Source: Nematostella vectensis (Eukaryota > Cnidaria > Anthozoa > Actiniaria > Edwardsiidae). From it: a stretch of DNA of 64,000 nt. Under the pieces are notes generated by a model that had not been told where the DNA came from, did no database searches, and was given only the letters and a program-made list of their open reading frames with translations. Position 1 is the stretch's first letter. The number at the start of each line of letters is the position of its first letter. The stretch lies in contig NC_064045.1 of assembly GCF_932526225.1 (NCBI RefSeq), forward strand, positions 5,166,498-5,230,497, written 5' to 3'. A program made the position numbers and the translations under genes. This document shows, piece after piece, positions 1 to 11,789 of this stretch.

Positions 1-87
1 GGCTGTTTATTACTGAACAAAACAAGAATCGTTTTCCAACGTGAATAACTGAACACTGAAACCATGATTTCCATCAGTTACGAAGCT

Positions 88-639
88 TTAACACGAGGTT
101 GCGCTATAAAAGGGAAAGCTCCTCCCACCCCCGGGTTCGAATTTGCAATTAAAATCAGAACACTGCAACGCTAGCAGTCAAATTATAAGCCTCCTGCAAA
201 ATTGCTTATCTCTGAGCCTCAGTCGGCTGGAATAAAAGTTTTTTTTGCACAAGTAACAAGACAGTTGTGATAAGAGCTTGTTAAATTAGTCATCTTAAAT
301 TAGTTATTTGCTGTCCACTCACGTTGTCGGTGCAAATTTAAAAATTTTGCGCTATCCATAATCTAGCGCACCTGCATAAATTATTCTCGCGCTGTGATGA
401 AAATGCTCGTATTTCAGAGCGCACACAGCTTGGTATAGCATTATTTTACGATAGATAGAAACATTTTTAGATCGACAACTCTGGCAATGATATTTATTTT
501 GGTTAGAATATAAAATTTGAATTTAGCGCTCAGAGCAATTGTCATGACAATTGCTCATTGACGGCCATTAATAACTGATTGTTCCTGAGCCCTGGGGTGG
601 GAGGAGCTTTCCCTTTTAATAGCGAAACCTCATGTTTAA
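88..639. mobile_element. Non-autonomous DNA transposon (MITE) flanked by TTAA
   Basis: An inverted repeat of about 40 bp links 92-131 (GAGGTTGCGCTATAAAAGGG) with the reverse complement of 592-635 (GAGGTTTCGCTATTAAAAGG). Both ends abut TTAA (88-91 and 636-639), as expected for a piggyBac-type target duplication. The terminal bases are not a clean piggyBac CCC end, so the family is uncertain. No coding capacity is visible inside. It lies in the presumed first intron of the minus-strand gene whose exon 1 is at 715-874. Confidence 0.6.
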
Positions 640-714
640 GGATTTCGCAGTCTTCCCGCATATAATGAAGCTTACCTTTTTTATGCTACAGTGTTTGGTA
701 TAATTTCCCCTTAC

Positions 715-874
715 CTATAATAGGCCGATTATTCTTGATTCTAGCCCTATCCAGAATAAGACCCGGATTTGCTCGACTAGACCATTCGTCCGCGGATGAT
801 GCTTCCATCAATAAAACGATACATAATCCAACCAAAGGCTTCCACACACAACCCATACCGAGTACTTTTTGCAA
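715..874 (-). CDS. First exon of a secreted protein, probably gamma-glutamyl hydrolase-like (partial)
   Basis: The exon encodes about 53 residues on the minus strand and ends at a good donor (ATAG|GTAAGG, phase 1). The N-terminus is a typical signal peptide: Met, Lys, then a hydrophobic stretch VGLCIVLLMEASSA with an Ala-x-Ala-like cleavage region. A second in-frame Met at residue 7 could also be the start. The exon closes with NNRPIIG, which resembles the start of the mature gamma-glutamyl hydrolase fold (RPIIG followed by IL-x-Q in the family), a lysosomal or secreted peptidase that trims folate polyglutamates. The catalytic Cys and His exons would lie beyond the left edge, so the family call is inferred from one short motif plus a signal peptide. 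Confidence 0.45.
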
Positions 875-1189
875 GCGCTGGCGCTGAGGGCTCTTTTATG
901 CTCTCAAAATCCTTATAAACAGATGTGAATTCTGAAATGTTTTAGTCCGGTTTTGGTTATTTCTTATGACCTCAGCAACCCGGAGGAACGCAAAGGTCAC
1001 ACCTACCAGTGAGGAATTATCACAACAAATTTCACATAGTGTTAGTTTACATACCGTAAAGCCTCTAGGAAGACATTTGAGATGTAGCTATCTTTTTTCG
1101 CTACATCAAAGGAGCGTCTCCTATCCAAATCAGCCTGTGATGCAGGCGTTTACTCAGTAATCGCGAAAATCCAGCCTCGAGCGATTCGT

Positions 1190-1203
1190 AGCCGCCATCT
1201 TGG
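1190..1203. promoter_or_regulatory. YY1-like motif, possible promoter element
   Basis: The string CCGCCATCTTGG matches the usual YY1 core (CCGCCATnTT), which in animals is enriched just downstream of transcription starts. It lies about 320 bp upstream of the minus-strand exon 1 and could also mark an undetected plus-strand promoter. A single motif match is weak evidence. Confidence 0.25.
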
Positions 1204-3904
1204 ATTTTGAGCTAAAATACAAATAGCTCGAGGCTGTTTTTGGGGCTATAAAGATAACGGACAAACGCCTAATTTTATTCCTAATTAATCCATCTTTCGT
1301 TTTAATTAATATGGATGACGTAGAAAATGATCGAAATCATATAAAACCAAAAATTCGCTTTCAAGCTCAGAGATTGACTTTGATGTTATTACCACGACCA
1401 TATTAAAAACCTGACCCCACCCCTCCCCCCAGAAATAAAGAAAAACGACTTGGTTTGGCAACATTTTAGTTTTCTTGCAAAACGCCTATTAGCAGCCTGA
1501 AAGCTTACTCGGGTCGAAGCTATGCAAAATGGGAAAACGCCGAAAAACACAGACAAAACATACTGTACATTTTAACTTATTTCCTTTTTCTTTCGAGTAC
1601 TTGCAAAGAGTGATTCGAGCTAGCCGCCTAGTTTGGATGCCAATAAGAGGAACTCAGAAAAAAGTAATTGATGCGTGAAGCTCCAACAGAACAAATAAAC
1701 TTTCATCTCTGATGGATTCGTTCCAAACACGTTCAGATTTCCAATTAAAGTCAATTTCCTAGAGTCTTTAGAAATTGTTTAGTATCCTTGTCTTTTTCTG
1801 CGAGATGTCTTACAATACAGCGTTTGATAAAATGTAGCGGAAAACCTTTTATTTTTTTTTCAGTTTTCTTATACCAATGTAAAGGAAGTAATTTTCTTAG
1901 GTGTTAGTGCGGTGTAGGTGATTGACAAATGAGAAGGACTTTTTCCTCTTTGCCAACTGACTATTTCACAGCTGTACTTACAGAGGGAGATCTTTCATTC
2001 GCCCGTTTGTGTGCTCTTGGGATAAAAGGCAATGGTAATGACTCACAGTAAATAATAAGAGATGACATGTAGCCAGGATGCTTGGTAACTATCCCGTATC
2101 TACGGTGGGGATCGCTTTATTGTAATGTAAACGATGTAATAAGAATGACGAAAACTCATTTCTCGGAAAAGCTCCAGGGGAAAAGCTCCAGGGGACGCCA
2201 TTAACTCTGATTTTACCGACGTTTTACGATTCTCGACCATTTAAAGATGGTAAGTAAACTTGTTCAATGTTAGATATGGCCGTATTTAATTGAAATTTTC
2301 TAGTGATATTATGATCAATACAGCTACTATTGTGAATACGGTCTGACCATGTTATAACGTATATATAATATCATTTTTCGTGTTTGATGCTTGCACGTAC
2401 ATATATAGACTGAAAACACTTGTTAATAGACAATTACAACACATAAAAACAGTGAATAAAAACAACTAAATGGACATTAGACTAATCAATTTCCATGTGG
2501 ATGTTTTCTAAGAACAAAGTGCGTTTTTGTTACAGTAAGAAGTACGCATTTCTTCTTGTTCTTCGTGTAAGAAACATGGCTCACAAGAACGATGGAATAT
2601 CTATAGTTTAATCCCAGCCAGTATTAACCATATTTCTTTTTGCCAATTAAACACCAGGAAATCATACATTAATTACGGAGTAGTGGCTGCTCGTTGTGTG
2701 TTTTACACTCTATTCTGGCTGCTAAAAGTAGTAGATAAAAGGAATTTCCAATTGTTTTTCGTTGTATCTTCTCTTATGAGCCACGATCAGAAGATATTCA
2801 TCATTACCAAAATGTTGTGGAATCACAAAGGGCCCAATACATTTTTATTTCCCTACTTAAGGTAGTGGGCGATCATCCCTTGCATTGATAGTTCTCAGTA
2901 AGTAAGGAAAGTTATTACGATTTACTTACACTTATCTTACAATGAAACATGCATCTACGCATGTTATCAGTGTTTGATTAAGCAAATACAGCTTTTTACC
3001 TCTAAGCTGTCAGCGAGGCCTATGAAACGTATGGTTTCATAGCCACTAGTCCATCTCGATCGACTTCAATGGAATATGGATTGTTAGAGTTAATATATTG
3101 TAAAGTTTGGAGCAAGTATATATTTTTTATTTCCAAGCATGAGAACGGGGAAGGTTGAATTTTTAGGGATACGCAGATAAGAATTTTCCAAACAAAGATC
3201 GCCTCTCCAAAAAGTCGGCTTGACTTTGCGAAAGGAAATACTGCTTCGAATTGTCTTTGGTGAATATATATGGAGGGGTTTAAGAGGGAAAGATTAGTAC
3301 GATTAGAAAATTATTTAGAAAAATGTAAGCTGCTTTGCAAGGAATATAATAATAATGCCAATATCCTATATTTTAATTTGACATCATCATCCAAAATTGA
3401 GAAACAAACTTGAGTTTTCCAAAATAAAATAAAAAAACTCCTTTGTTCAGAATATCAAAGCGTTTACTTTTTCAGCAGTTTCTATGACAACATACGCCAG
3501 ACGGTTGAGTAAAGTTATACCCCAGGTGTTTGGCGTCCGAATAACAAAAGTTGTGTTCCCCTCCATTAAGGAGCGCGCGACTTAACAAGTCTCTGTAACC
3601 AGGGCATAGAGAGGCGTGGGAAGAGGAAGAGAGTGCTTACAGCTTAAAAAAGACGCTGGTCGTCGTGGGAAAAAAGTGCAACCCTAAACGTTTTTAAAAC
3701 TTCCAATTCCCCACTGGTCTCTGCTCTGAAAAAAGCATCCCACCCCTCCCGGGCACTTCCCCGATACTTTCAGGGCCACTAAAACCGCTCTTCAACAATC
3801 TAACTTTCACTGTTGAAATAAAGCTAATCTCCTCTGCAGTCATCCGCGTTTGTCGGTCGTGAAAGCGCTTCAATCCCCCCACGTGGGAGCTGAAGGAATC
3901 CAAA

Positions 3905-4110
3905 CGCTGCCATTTTATGCTCCCGCTCAATAGCGAGTCGCACATAGCATCCATTTCCATCGGCTTATTCAAGCAAGTAACCAAGATATTTTCAATCAAA
4001 TATCGTTAATAACATATCGGACTTCATTCGTAGATTGTTATTTTGAAGTTTGCTTGCGAATAAGCCGCTGCATTTTCAATTATGAACAATAACAAAGGAA
4101 AAGTTGATTG
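3905..4110 (-). repeat. Dispersed repeat family A, copy 1
   Basis: The segment contains ATCCATTTCCATCGGCTTAT followed by an AT-rich arm with ATATTTTCAATCAAATATCG. Related sequence recurs at 21958-22160 (same strand), 35462-35690, 38232-38470 and 49628-49865 (opposite strand), and 50100-50230. Copies are diverged and contain no obvious ORF, so this is probably an old MITE or SINE-like family. Confidence 0.65.
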
Positions 4111-5446
4111 ACATCCTTTAATTTGAATGCTTGTAATGGATGGCAGGAGTAAAAGCGAAATCCGAAAAAGTGGACCTATTTTTTTCCGAGTTGGGGGAGT
4201 TCTCTGATAAAAATTTAACCACCTCCGAAATAATAAAAAAAAGCATTTTTATGCCTTTGCAGTATCTCCACGGGAAGTTTATTGTCGGATTTGGCTACAT
4301 ACCAGGGTGGATCTAGCTTACAATTTTTAGATTTGACTTTTGTCTACAATAGCACGTCTATTGAGAACCAAAAGTGGGACTTTTGGCCGTTGTGTGTGTG
4401 TGGGGGGTGCGTTCGCACCCCCTGCACCCCCCTGGGTACGGGCATGGGTATGAATGACATTGAAAACACTGCTGTCAAATGTATGTAAGACAAGACTTTG
4501 GTGGACATCCGGAAGAACAGGCTTGCTCTCTGAGATAAAGTGTGTACGTTCATCCAGGAAGTTTTCATCTGATAGATACTTGAGATAACTCGTTAACCAG
4601 AGGAAAAGGATGCGAAATGACAAAAACAGATGACATGTGACTGAACACATAGTCTCTCCGGTTAAAAATGTAGTATCCGCTCGTAGTGAGAGGGAAAACC
4701 GAGCGTACAAACTCAACGTTTTATTTAAGATGGCGACTCACTCAACTCAGTTACAAACACGTGCCCCAACATGCAATGCGGGCGCTACACAGGTATACCG
4801 AATACTACAAAAAAAAAAAACAAGTCTTCGTCATATCGCTTCCTTCGAGCGAAATCTATATGGAATAAGAAAAATACTGTGTCACAACATTACAATTGGA
4901 ATGATTCTTCTCGATATTTTAATAGCCTGTCCAAGCCTTCAGGTACTGGAGATATTGCCTACATTTACACAAACAATCCCGGGTAGCATCTCATTAACAT
5001 TTTACAAAGGCCTCGAAGAAAGAGTAGGGTGTGTGTGTGTGGGGGAGGGGGGGGGGGAGGATCAGTGTGCTCGATGGGAAGGGATCAATGACACATAAAT
5101 ATTGCGAGCGTTTGGTTTCTGGCAAAATGTTCGCAAAAGTGAGATCTTGATGAATTCATTGTTTTTTTGTTTGTTTTTGTTTTGCATTGTTATATTATGT
5201 GCTTAAAAAAATAATGAGATTTTCGCTGCACTTGTATGCTTTATAAATTTGACTAAAACGTAGGAAGAAAACCGCCGGACAGACTCTGTCTGCTGGTGTG
5301 CGCCGGACCTTGTGGTCTGCGTCGACAGTTCATTATGAAATAAAACCTTCAAATGAAAAAGTCGACGACAACGCCGATTTTTTTAGAACGATGAAAATAG
5401 TAAAAGATAAAGATAGCAATTGAGTCAGTTTCGTTAAAACGTTAGT

Positions 5447-5620
5447 ATCGGATACTAAACGCAAACTAAAAGAACAATTTAACGACCACCGCAGAACTGT
5501 AGACTCGCAATCTCGATCCACACCTACCCACGCCGCTGAACACTTTCTGGAACCTGACCACTCCGCTTCTGACATAGAGCTCATACCTATTGAAAAAAAT
5601 AATTTCAAATCGTGAATCTT
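5447..5620 (+). pseudogene. Decayed retroelement fragment (GIY-YIG endonuclease tail of a Penelope-like element)
   Basis: A plus-strand frame reads TKRKLKEQFNDHRRTVDS, then AAEHFLEPDHSASDIELIPI before a stop. This pattern (K-R-x-L-K-x-R/Q-F-x-x-H, then HF...H-S-x-x-D-I) is typical of the GIY-YIG endonuclease region at the C-terminus of many Penelope-like retroelements. The upstream reverse transcriptase is missing. It differs in sequence from the intact element at 44.8-48.5 kb, so it belongs to another subfamily. Confidence 0.45.
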
Positions 5621-5953
5621 GAATCTTGAAAAAGGCGCTTTAATACGGCCAAAAAAAACGCAAAAAGTAAACATAAACCCACCACTAGACTACACAAGTC
5701 TTTTCAACCAGTTGTTTTTCATTTTTCACTAATTTTGTTTTTTGCTCTATGTTTACCGTAAAATCAATAGGGACAAATAAAGAGCTTGGGCTACCTGTGG
5801 AGAAGCCACTGTATTTATGCACCCATTGTCCGACTGACCCGCGCGGGACACAATGGTATTTTAAACGGGAGAATTGGACCAGCGATTTCAAGTGCCTTTA
5901 GATATGTCCTAACGATACTTTTTATTTCCAGGGCTGCAGATTTTTCTCACTAG

Positions 5954-8661
5954 TTATGCTTACAACACAAATTTTTCGTCTCGAGGCTTCTACTATCACG
6001 CCTTCTACCGGCAATTTGTCTCCTGCAATGAACACGACAGCGCCATCCACTCTAGGCTCACCAGGTACCAGTCTCTTCTCGACGCCATCGATACAGGCAA
6101 CCCACTCATCCTCTATTAAAACAAGGGACGCCTCTTTATCGTCGTCTTTGATGCCATCCATCAGAAGTGTTGTCGTCACCGAGAAAACGACATTTGCAAC
6201 AAGTATGAACACTAAGGCATTCAACACAATGACAAACACCATGACAACAACATCAAGTTTTACATCCAAAAGCGAGACAAGAGAATCGGTAACACACAGT
6301 ATGTCACGCTTTCCGGCTTACCGCACTGTGAACCCAACGCCTGTCACGCAATCTCCAACTTCACATAGTCATGAAAGTATCAAAACGAGCTCATCAACCA
6401 AAAATATACCAGCAAGCAAATCGCAGACATTATCGACCAGAGAGACGGTAGCAAGCGAAATAATGCCAACAAGTACACGGACCACAACGTCACACGTTGT
6501 CATGCCAACGACGCAAGGTAAAAATTGTTTACACTCTGTGGAAGCGCTGCCACCGGGGTCCTTAGTCCGTGAGTACGGCTCGCGGTAGCAGTACTTTTTC
6601 CCCTTGACCACGGTGGCTTCTCAATAACTTTGTTTCCAGTGACTGGTATTTTGCAGTTGCTCCAAGCATGGTACAACAAGGGAATCATAAAACAAAAGCT
6701 TTATCATATCCCTAGACATAAAACAAAGGTATCAGAAAGTTCCCGCAGTCCCTTATCAGACGCACGTCCGTGAAACAAGAGTAAAAAGATGTCCCCCAGG
6801 GGGTACTCCGCAGTTTTTGGGTATATGAATGCTCGTCATATCTTTTAGAGTTTCTCACCACTCGGGATAAACGTCCTCGTACTGCCTTAACTTAAAACGT
6901 CATATGTCTCCCACAGTACTTCCCAGCTGGACCAACTGGACGACGGAACCGAACTGCGAGCGCAAGTGCTGTGGAATTGGAGGAGAGGTCACTCAGACCC
7001 GCGCATGTATCATTGCTACAATCACGCTGACCAACACTACGACAGGCGCATGTGCACCTTTGACGCAGGAGGTTAAGTGTGCAGTGGGCTGCCCGCAATG
7101 CGCATCGGGTAAGGATGAAGGGTAGAAAATACACGCTGATGGTAAAGCTGTTTAATCTCTACTTTGCATAATAGTAAAACGTTGCAAGTTCTTGCTGGCG
7201 CTATTGTATCGATTGTTTTTTTTGTTTTGTTTTGTTTTTTGGTGGTAATTGTACCGGACCAAAATATTATATTCACTTGACCGGACAATTCTTGGTCCTG
7301 GTGACAACTGTTGTTGTTATTATGGTTTTTGTTGTCGGCTTTTGTTGTTATTGTTTATGCCTGTTTGTTTTTGTCGGCTTTTTTATGCCTTGTTGCTCTT
7401 CTCTGCATGTATTGTGACCTTAGATTATCAGGATCGTAGCGTTCATAGATTCAGGGGGGGGTACGCCCATAGGATCAGAATGTGGGGCGGCCAATAGGGG
7501 TAAGGGGGAGCAATGCGCCAAAAAGATCAGAAAAAATAGGGTTTCGCCTCAAAGGGTCAGAAAGAGGGGTACGAAGCCCCATGGGTCAGACGAAGGTGTG
7601 CGCCAATAGGGCTCAGATGGAGCGGTGCTACAATAGGGGTAAGAGTTGCTCCCATAAGTAATATTTAGGGGTGCGCCCACCGGAGATTGTAAACGCAATG
7701 GGTAGATAGCTATTGTGCACTACGATTACTATGGTAGCACTGTTTGTACGAGAAGCTTTAAAATGTGTGATTCAAGAAAAATAAACCAGAAAACGATCCA
7801 TACTTTCTTAGGGCGGGATTTTCACAAAGCTACCCCTCAGTCCTTGCTTTTATACCAGCCCCCTTGAGATTGGCTGAGGCTCTAGAACTTAGTGGCAAGG
7901 TTGAGTGCAACTATTCGTGGATAATGGGACTACTGATATGACTTGCTTTCCACAGGTACGAAGCTTGAGCTACACGTCTCGGTTGTATTTGTCTGCGTGA
8001 TTATCGCAATCATTACACAGTAAGCATGGAAGCACAATATAAGGCCCTTCTCTCGGAAACGTATATTATAAGCATTATTGTACAGCTGAGAGGCCTTCAT
8101 CACACACATTAGTTAATTAGCAGGCCATTATATCCCCGAACGGCCCTCTCAGAAACATCGCAACACTTTAAGATAAAGAAACCTGTATGTTAATGAATAT
8201 CCTACTGTCTTCGCTTGATTGTGGTGTACGACACATTATGCAGCCTCGCGGAATCAGAAGTGCCCATTCTTGGTCAATAAAAGCAGGCGCGTTCACAGGC
8301 GCCAAAAAGCGGGTGATTCCTTATTAAGGAATCTTTAAATACTGTTTTTTCCACATTATACCTATGACTGCGCATCCCCCCTCCCCTCAGTCAATTTTGG
8401 GTACGCGCCTCAAAAGCTAATCCTGAAAAGCTATATAAGCGCCAAAATAAAGATATAGGCATGTGTGCTTCATTATTACCGTTCCATAGGAGATGTTGAC
8501 CAAAATCCAAAATTTAAACAATATCAAATCAGCAACCTTAACTAAACGTGTATCTGGGAAATACATTATCAGTTGACCCCATCTAATAACCGCATGGAAA
8601 CAATGGAATTAATGATATGCATGTTTCTTGCGTGCTCCACAGGTACAAGTTCAGTGGATAG
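5954..8661 (+). CDS. Thr/Ser-rich (mucin-like) membrane protein with a thrombospondin type-1 domain, 5' incomplete
   Basis: Four consecutive exons fit in phase: 5954-6517, 6917-7108, 7956-8019 and 8643-8661. The first encodes about 187 residues dominated by Thr, Ser and Pro, as in an O-glycosylated stalk. The second is a TSP1-like module with W-x-x-W (WTNW), then C...CCGIGG, T-R-A-C and four further Cys. The third gives a hydrophobic segment VSVVFVCVIIAIIT, a probable transmembrane helix. The last adds QYKFSG and a stop, so the cytoplasmic tail is very short. All internal introns have good GT-AG ends; phases are 1, 1 and 2. The first exon is opened by acceptor TTTTTCTCACTAG at 5953 (phase 1); another AG at 5931 is possible. 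No signal peptide exon was found. Likely a type I cell-surface or matrix protein; ligand unknown. Confidence 0.6.
7438..7690. repeat. Degenerate G-rich tandem repeat in an intron
   Basis: About seven imperfect units of 30-40 bp carry the core GGGGTACGCCCATAGG followed by GTCAGA. It lies in the intron between the TSP1 exon and the transmembrane exon, more than 300 bp from the donor. Units are strongly diverged. Confidence 0.6.
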
Positions 8662-8849
8662 TTGGCGTTGAGACATGCTCGAGGATCCAGCGTACTTTGC
8701 GGACGTTTTTTTAATAGTATAAAGCGTGCACACCAAGTTCTATTTTTTTTAGTTTAGAAAATGTATTTGATATTTATAAAAACAATAATGCAGTAATACT
8801 ATATTCACCAGCCACAAAATGATTAAGGTAAAAGTGTACTTGTAGTGAG

Positions 8850-8859
8850 AATAAATAAA
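8850..8859 (+). promoter_or_regulatory. Polyadenylation signals of the TSP1/mucin gene
   Basis: Two overlapping AATAAA hexamers (8850-8855 and 8854-8859) lie about 190 bp after the TAG stop at 8659-8661, followed by a T-rich stretch. Suitable position for the 3' end of that transcript. Confidence 0.5.
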
Positions 8860-9261
8860 AACAAATACATTATGTTTTTTTTCTCTTTTAATGTTTATTC
8901 AACCAAAATACAAAATAGGACCCAGGTGACCTAGGAAACTATAACATGTTCACGTTTTATAACCTTTATTTTTTCCACCTTATTATGATTCTTTTTCTTT
9001 TCTTTACCTTTACTCTTTTGCCTTTTTTGAATTTTCAAGATTGCTGAATAAAGTAGGTATCAGGCCGGTAATCCCCCCCCCTACACACACACAGTAGAAA
9101 GTCAACTTCCAGTTCGCAATAGACGTGTTGTTTGTAGACAAAACTATAAAGTATAAGCGGATTAGATAAGCAAAGGGTATTCTAGATCACTCTGGTATGT
9201 CTCTGGTATGTATCTATAAGCCAGACTTTTTTGCAGCTAAATCTGATAATGAACGTGCAGG

Positions 9262-9365
9262 GGAGGTCAATTTTTATCAGAACCCCCCCCCCCCGTCCAC
9301 TTAGGTCCACTTCTTTTGATCGCACCCCCCCCCCCCCCCCAAAGTCCTGGGCACGGGACTGGTTA
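9262..9365. repeat. C-rich transposon remnant
   Basis: Poly-C tracts (9285-9295 and 9326-9340) are followed by AAGTCCTGGGCACGGGACTG, similar to the GGCTACGGGCCTG ends of the MITE at 21769-21930. A similar half-element with CTGGGTACGGGCATG lies at 4430-4446. Probably degraded copies of that family. Confidence 0.4.
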
Positions 9366-9573
9366 TTATTATAATGGTAGAGCAAAGATGTTCTGATGGA
9401 GGTATTACCGGAAAAGACATAACATCTGGAGAACATAACAAACAACACTAAAGACCGTTTTGTAAAAGTTTTCATAAGGGGTAAGGGGTGACCGTGGCAA
9501 GCCCTTGCGACCTTCCTAACCTTACATAGTCAGCTGATTTATAATCTAACATTCATCTCGTTGTGAGGCACAT

Positions 9574-10697
9574 CTAAGATCCAACCATCACAACATGAAT
9601 TTCATTCCCAACTCTCTTCACCTCAGTACCCAACTTGTGACATTCCCTGCCCATTGTCTTCACAAGCCAATCAACGCCTTCCTCTGGGGCATGATTAACC
9701 TTCAAGTGCTTGGTTTGTGTTGGCACCATCTGTAACCCAATAAGCCTGCCAGACGCTAAGTCCACATCAGCAAAATACATCAAAGCAAGGTCATCTCTAA
9801 AGTGCTCATACCCTGTGATGCCCTCGTAATCATTCAGAAAATCACCACAACCATAGATAATCAGTTTGCCTTTGTAGACTTCTACACCTTTGACATGGTG
9901 AGACGAGTGCCCATATATTATATCAATACCTGCATCATCTATAGCTGCATGTGCAAACTTTTGAAAAATCTCAGGGACCTCAAATCCCAGTTTCCACCCC
10001 AGTGAATGGACAACACAGCAATATCATTGGCATTCTTCACCTTCATTACACCCTCATGCAACTTCTTCACTGATTTTGTGGTGTCTTCAACTTGTAGAAT
10101 ATTCACACCTTCCCTTGAAGGTGTTGCCTTCCAGGAATCAGGTACCCCACTAGAGTCATGCCCAGCAGCAAATATCAAGACACGCCCTATTCCCTTAACA
10201 TCAAATACTGCAGGTGAAAAGGCTTCGGTCAAGTTATAACCAGCACCAGAATACTTTATGTTGGCTTCAGTCAAAGTTGACAAAGTTTCCTTCAATCCCA
10301 CAAATCCCCAATCTACAACATGGTTATTTGCAAGAATGCAGCAATCAATTCTAGCCAGCTTGATGACTTCCATATTCTTTGGGTGCATTCTGTAATGGAT
10401 CCCTTTAGGCCATGGAGTACTATTTGTTGTTACTGAAGTCTCCAAGTTAATGATCCGAATGTCAGGTCGCTTTTGATCAAGGATTTCAAGTGCGTCCCCC
10501 CAGATATACCCCACACTTCTTTGGTTTGCGGGAGGGATAGGCCCATTCTGTTCTTCAGCTAGTGTGACATAACCCCATGCATCCAGACCATTTCCCTCAT
10601 AGAGTTTAGGGTCATTGTGGTGCGGCAGGATCATATCAATGCCACGCCCAAGCATGACATCCCCGACCATGAAAATCCTTGTGCTGTTTGTTGCCAT
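9574..10697 (-). CDS. CapA / PGA_cap-type metallophosphatase-like protein, one frameshift
   Basis: Single-exon gene of about 374 codons. The N-terminus reads RIFMVGDVMLGRGID, the G-D-x-M-x-G signature of the CapA (PGA_cap) branch of the metallophosphatase superfamily. It is followed by INLETSVT (N-x-E), ILANNHVVDWG (N-N-H, metal site) and LSIHWGGNW (H-x-G). After this the open frame breaks near 9986-9988: the GGG run in the coding strand appears one G short, and the conserved C-terminal half (GHSSHH-like motif, then down to the stop at 9574) continues in the -1 frame. This may be an assembly or sequencing error or a young inactivating deletion. Bacterial members are named for poly-gamma-glutamate capsule synthesis; the role in animals is not established. 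The bacterial-like family and absence of introns suggest ancient horizontal transfer or retroposition. Its 5' end faces NAA60 across about 1.1 kb. Confidence 0.75.
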
Positions 10698-11789
10698 GGT
10701 GACTAGAATGCAACAAATGGCTATATAGTAACTTTAAACATTTTAAAATTGTTTTTGAGCCTCTCAGTCTTGATATTATTAATTTGTCTTACACAAGACA
10801 AGACACAAGACAAGAAGCATTAGAAATAACTTTTATTCCGAAGCCAGGAGAGTTTGAGCATGGATGGGAGGGGGGGGGGGGATTGTTACACCTACCAGTG
10901 CACCATTTTCTCTTAGGTCTAAATTATGATATTTTATGCAACCCTCCTGTTTTCCTTCTTTTTTGTGACAGCGTTTTGAATATGCCTCCATTCATTTTCT
11001 ATTTACCACAGGCATTCTCATATTTCCATATTCTCATGCTTTTGCCCCAGTCTCCCACAGACAAGATTATGGTGCGCCAATATATCAGACATATGATTAA
11101 TTTTCAGCCTAGAATAGTGGGAGGGGTGGCAACGGCCAGGGAACTCCCTTGGATATGTCACTAAAAACAAGCATTTCAAGGAGTAAAAGACAAAGCTTTT
11201 TTTGGTGTACGATTTCTAGAAGGCCATGGTAACAACAATTTGCCTTTGGCTTATTATTCAAGATATTTTCTTTATTAACACTCTTATTGAATTAGACACA
11301 CTAGCGGAAAAGCACAAGAAGTCAGCAGGAGTCTCGTCTGGCAATTTTGGAGCATCGAAACTGCCAAAATTAAACAAAAATCTATCTTCCTACATGTCTA
11401 ACTATTATACATTACCTTGGGCCTTTGTTTGCGTAGGAATCAGGAATAGAAAACTCTTCCAACAAATGCGAAATGCATTGCGCAGCATTAAAAGCAAGTC
11501 TGTTGTGATCGGACCTATTCGAAGACATGTCATCATGCCGACTGAATGACATCATACCGAACATTTGCCGATCTTGAAAGCAGCATTTTCAGCCAATCAG
11601 AATTTTATTTTTTTCAAGATCGCAGTCGATAACATTCCGTAGCCTATACTCGGTCCCTCACGGCGAAATCAAAATGGCGTCTTTCAAGATGTAGTTGTTT
11701 TCAGGGGCATTTTCCCTATACTCTGGTGTTTTCCCTTGCCTTTTAATGGCCTAATATTTTGCAGATCGTTTAGAAATTTGTGATATTGG
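10698..11789. promoter_or_regulatory. Shared divergent intergenic region between the CapA-like gene and NAA60
   Basis: The two genes are head to head. No exon is recognisable. The segment includes a G-run (10869-10880) and, near 11675, AAAATGGCGTC, which resembles a YY1/initiator-associated motif about 115 bp before the NAA60 start codon. No TATA box could be assigned with confidence. Confidence 0.35.

Larger units (their letters stand above)
875..5446. other. Non-coding stretch between the first exon and the retroelement remnant
   Basis: No exon with convincing homology was found in 4.5 kb on either strand. The ORFs here are short and lack family motifs. The stretch holds a YY1-like site near 1190, one dispersed repeat copy near 3.9-4.1 kb, G/C-rich low-complexity runs (4388-4450, 5029-5060) and homopolymers. 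The 5' exons of the TSP1/mucin gene (5954-8661), including a signal peptide, may be hidden here. Confidence 0.5.

Noticed and set aside
6369-6611. Minus-strand ORFs opposite the Thr-rich exon (also 5922-6269)
   Set aside because: Antisense shadows of a low-complexity Thr/Ser-coding exon; no splice sites or family motifs.
10784-11549. Two plus-strand ORFs of 126 and 107 codons between the CapA-like gene and NAA60
   Set aside because: No recognisable motif, low-complexity composition, and no matching splice sites; probably chance.
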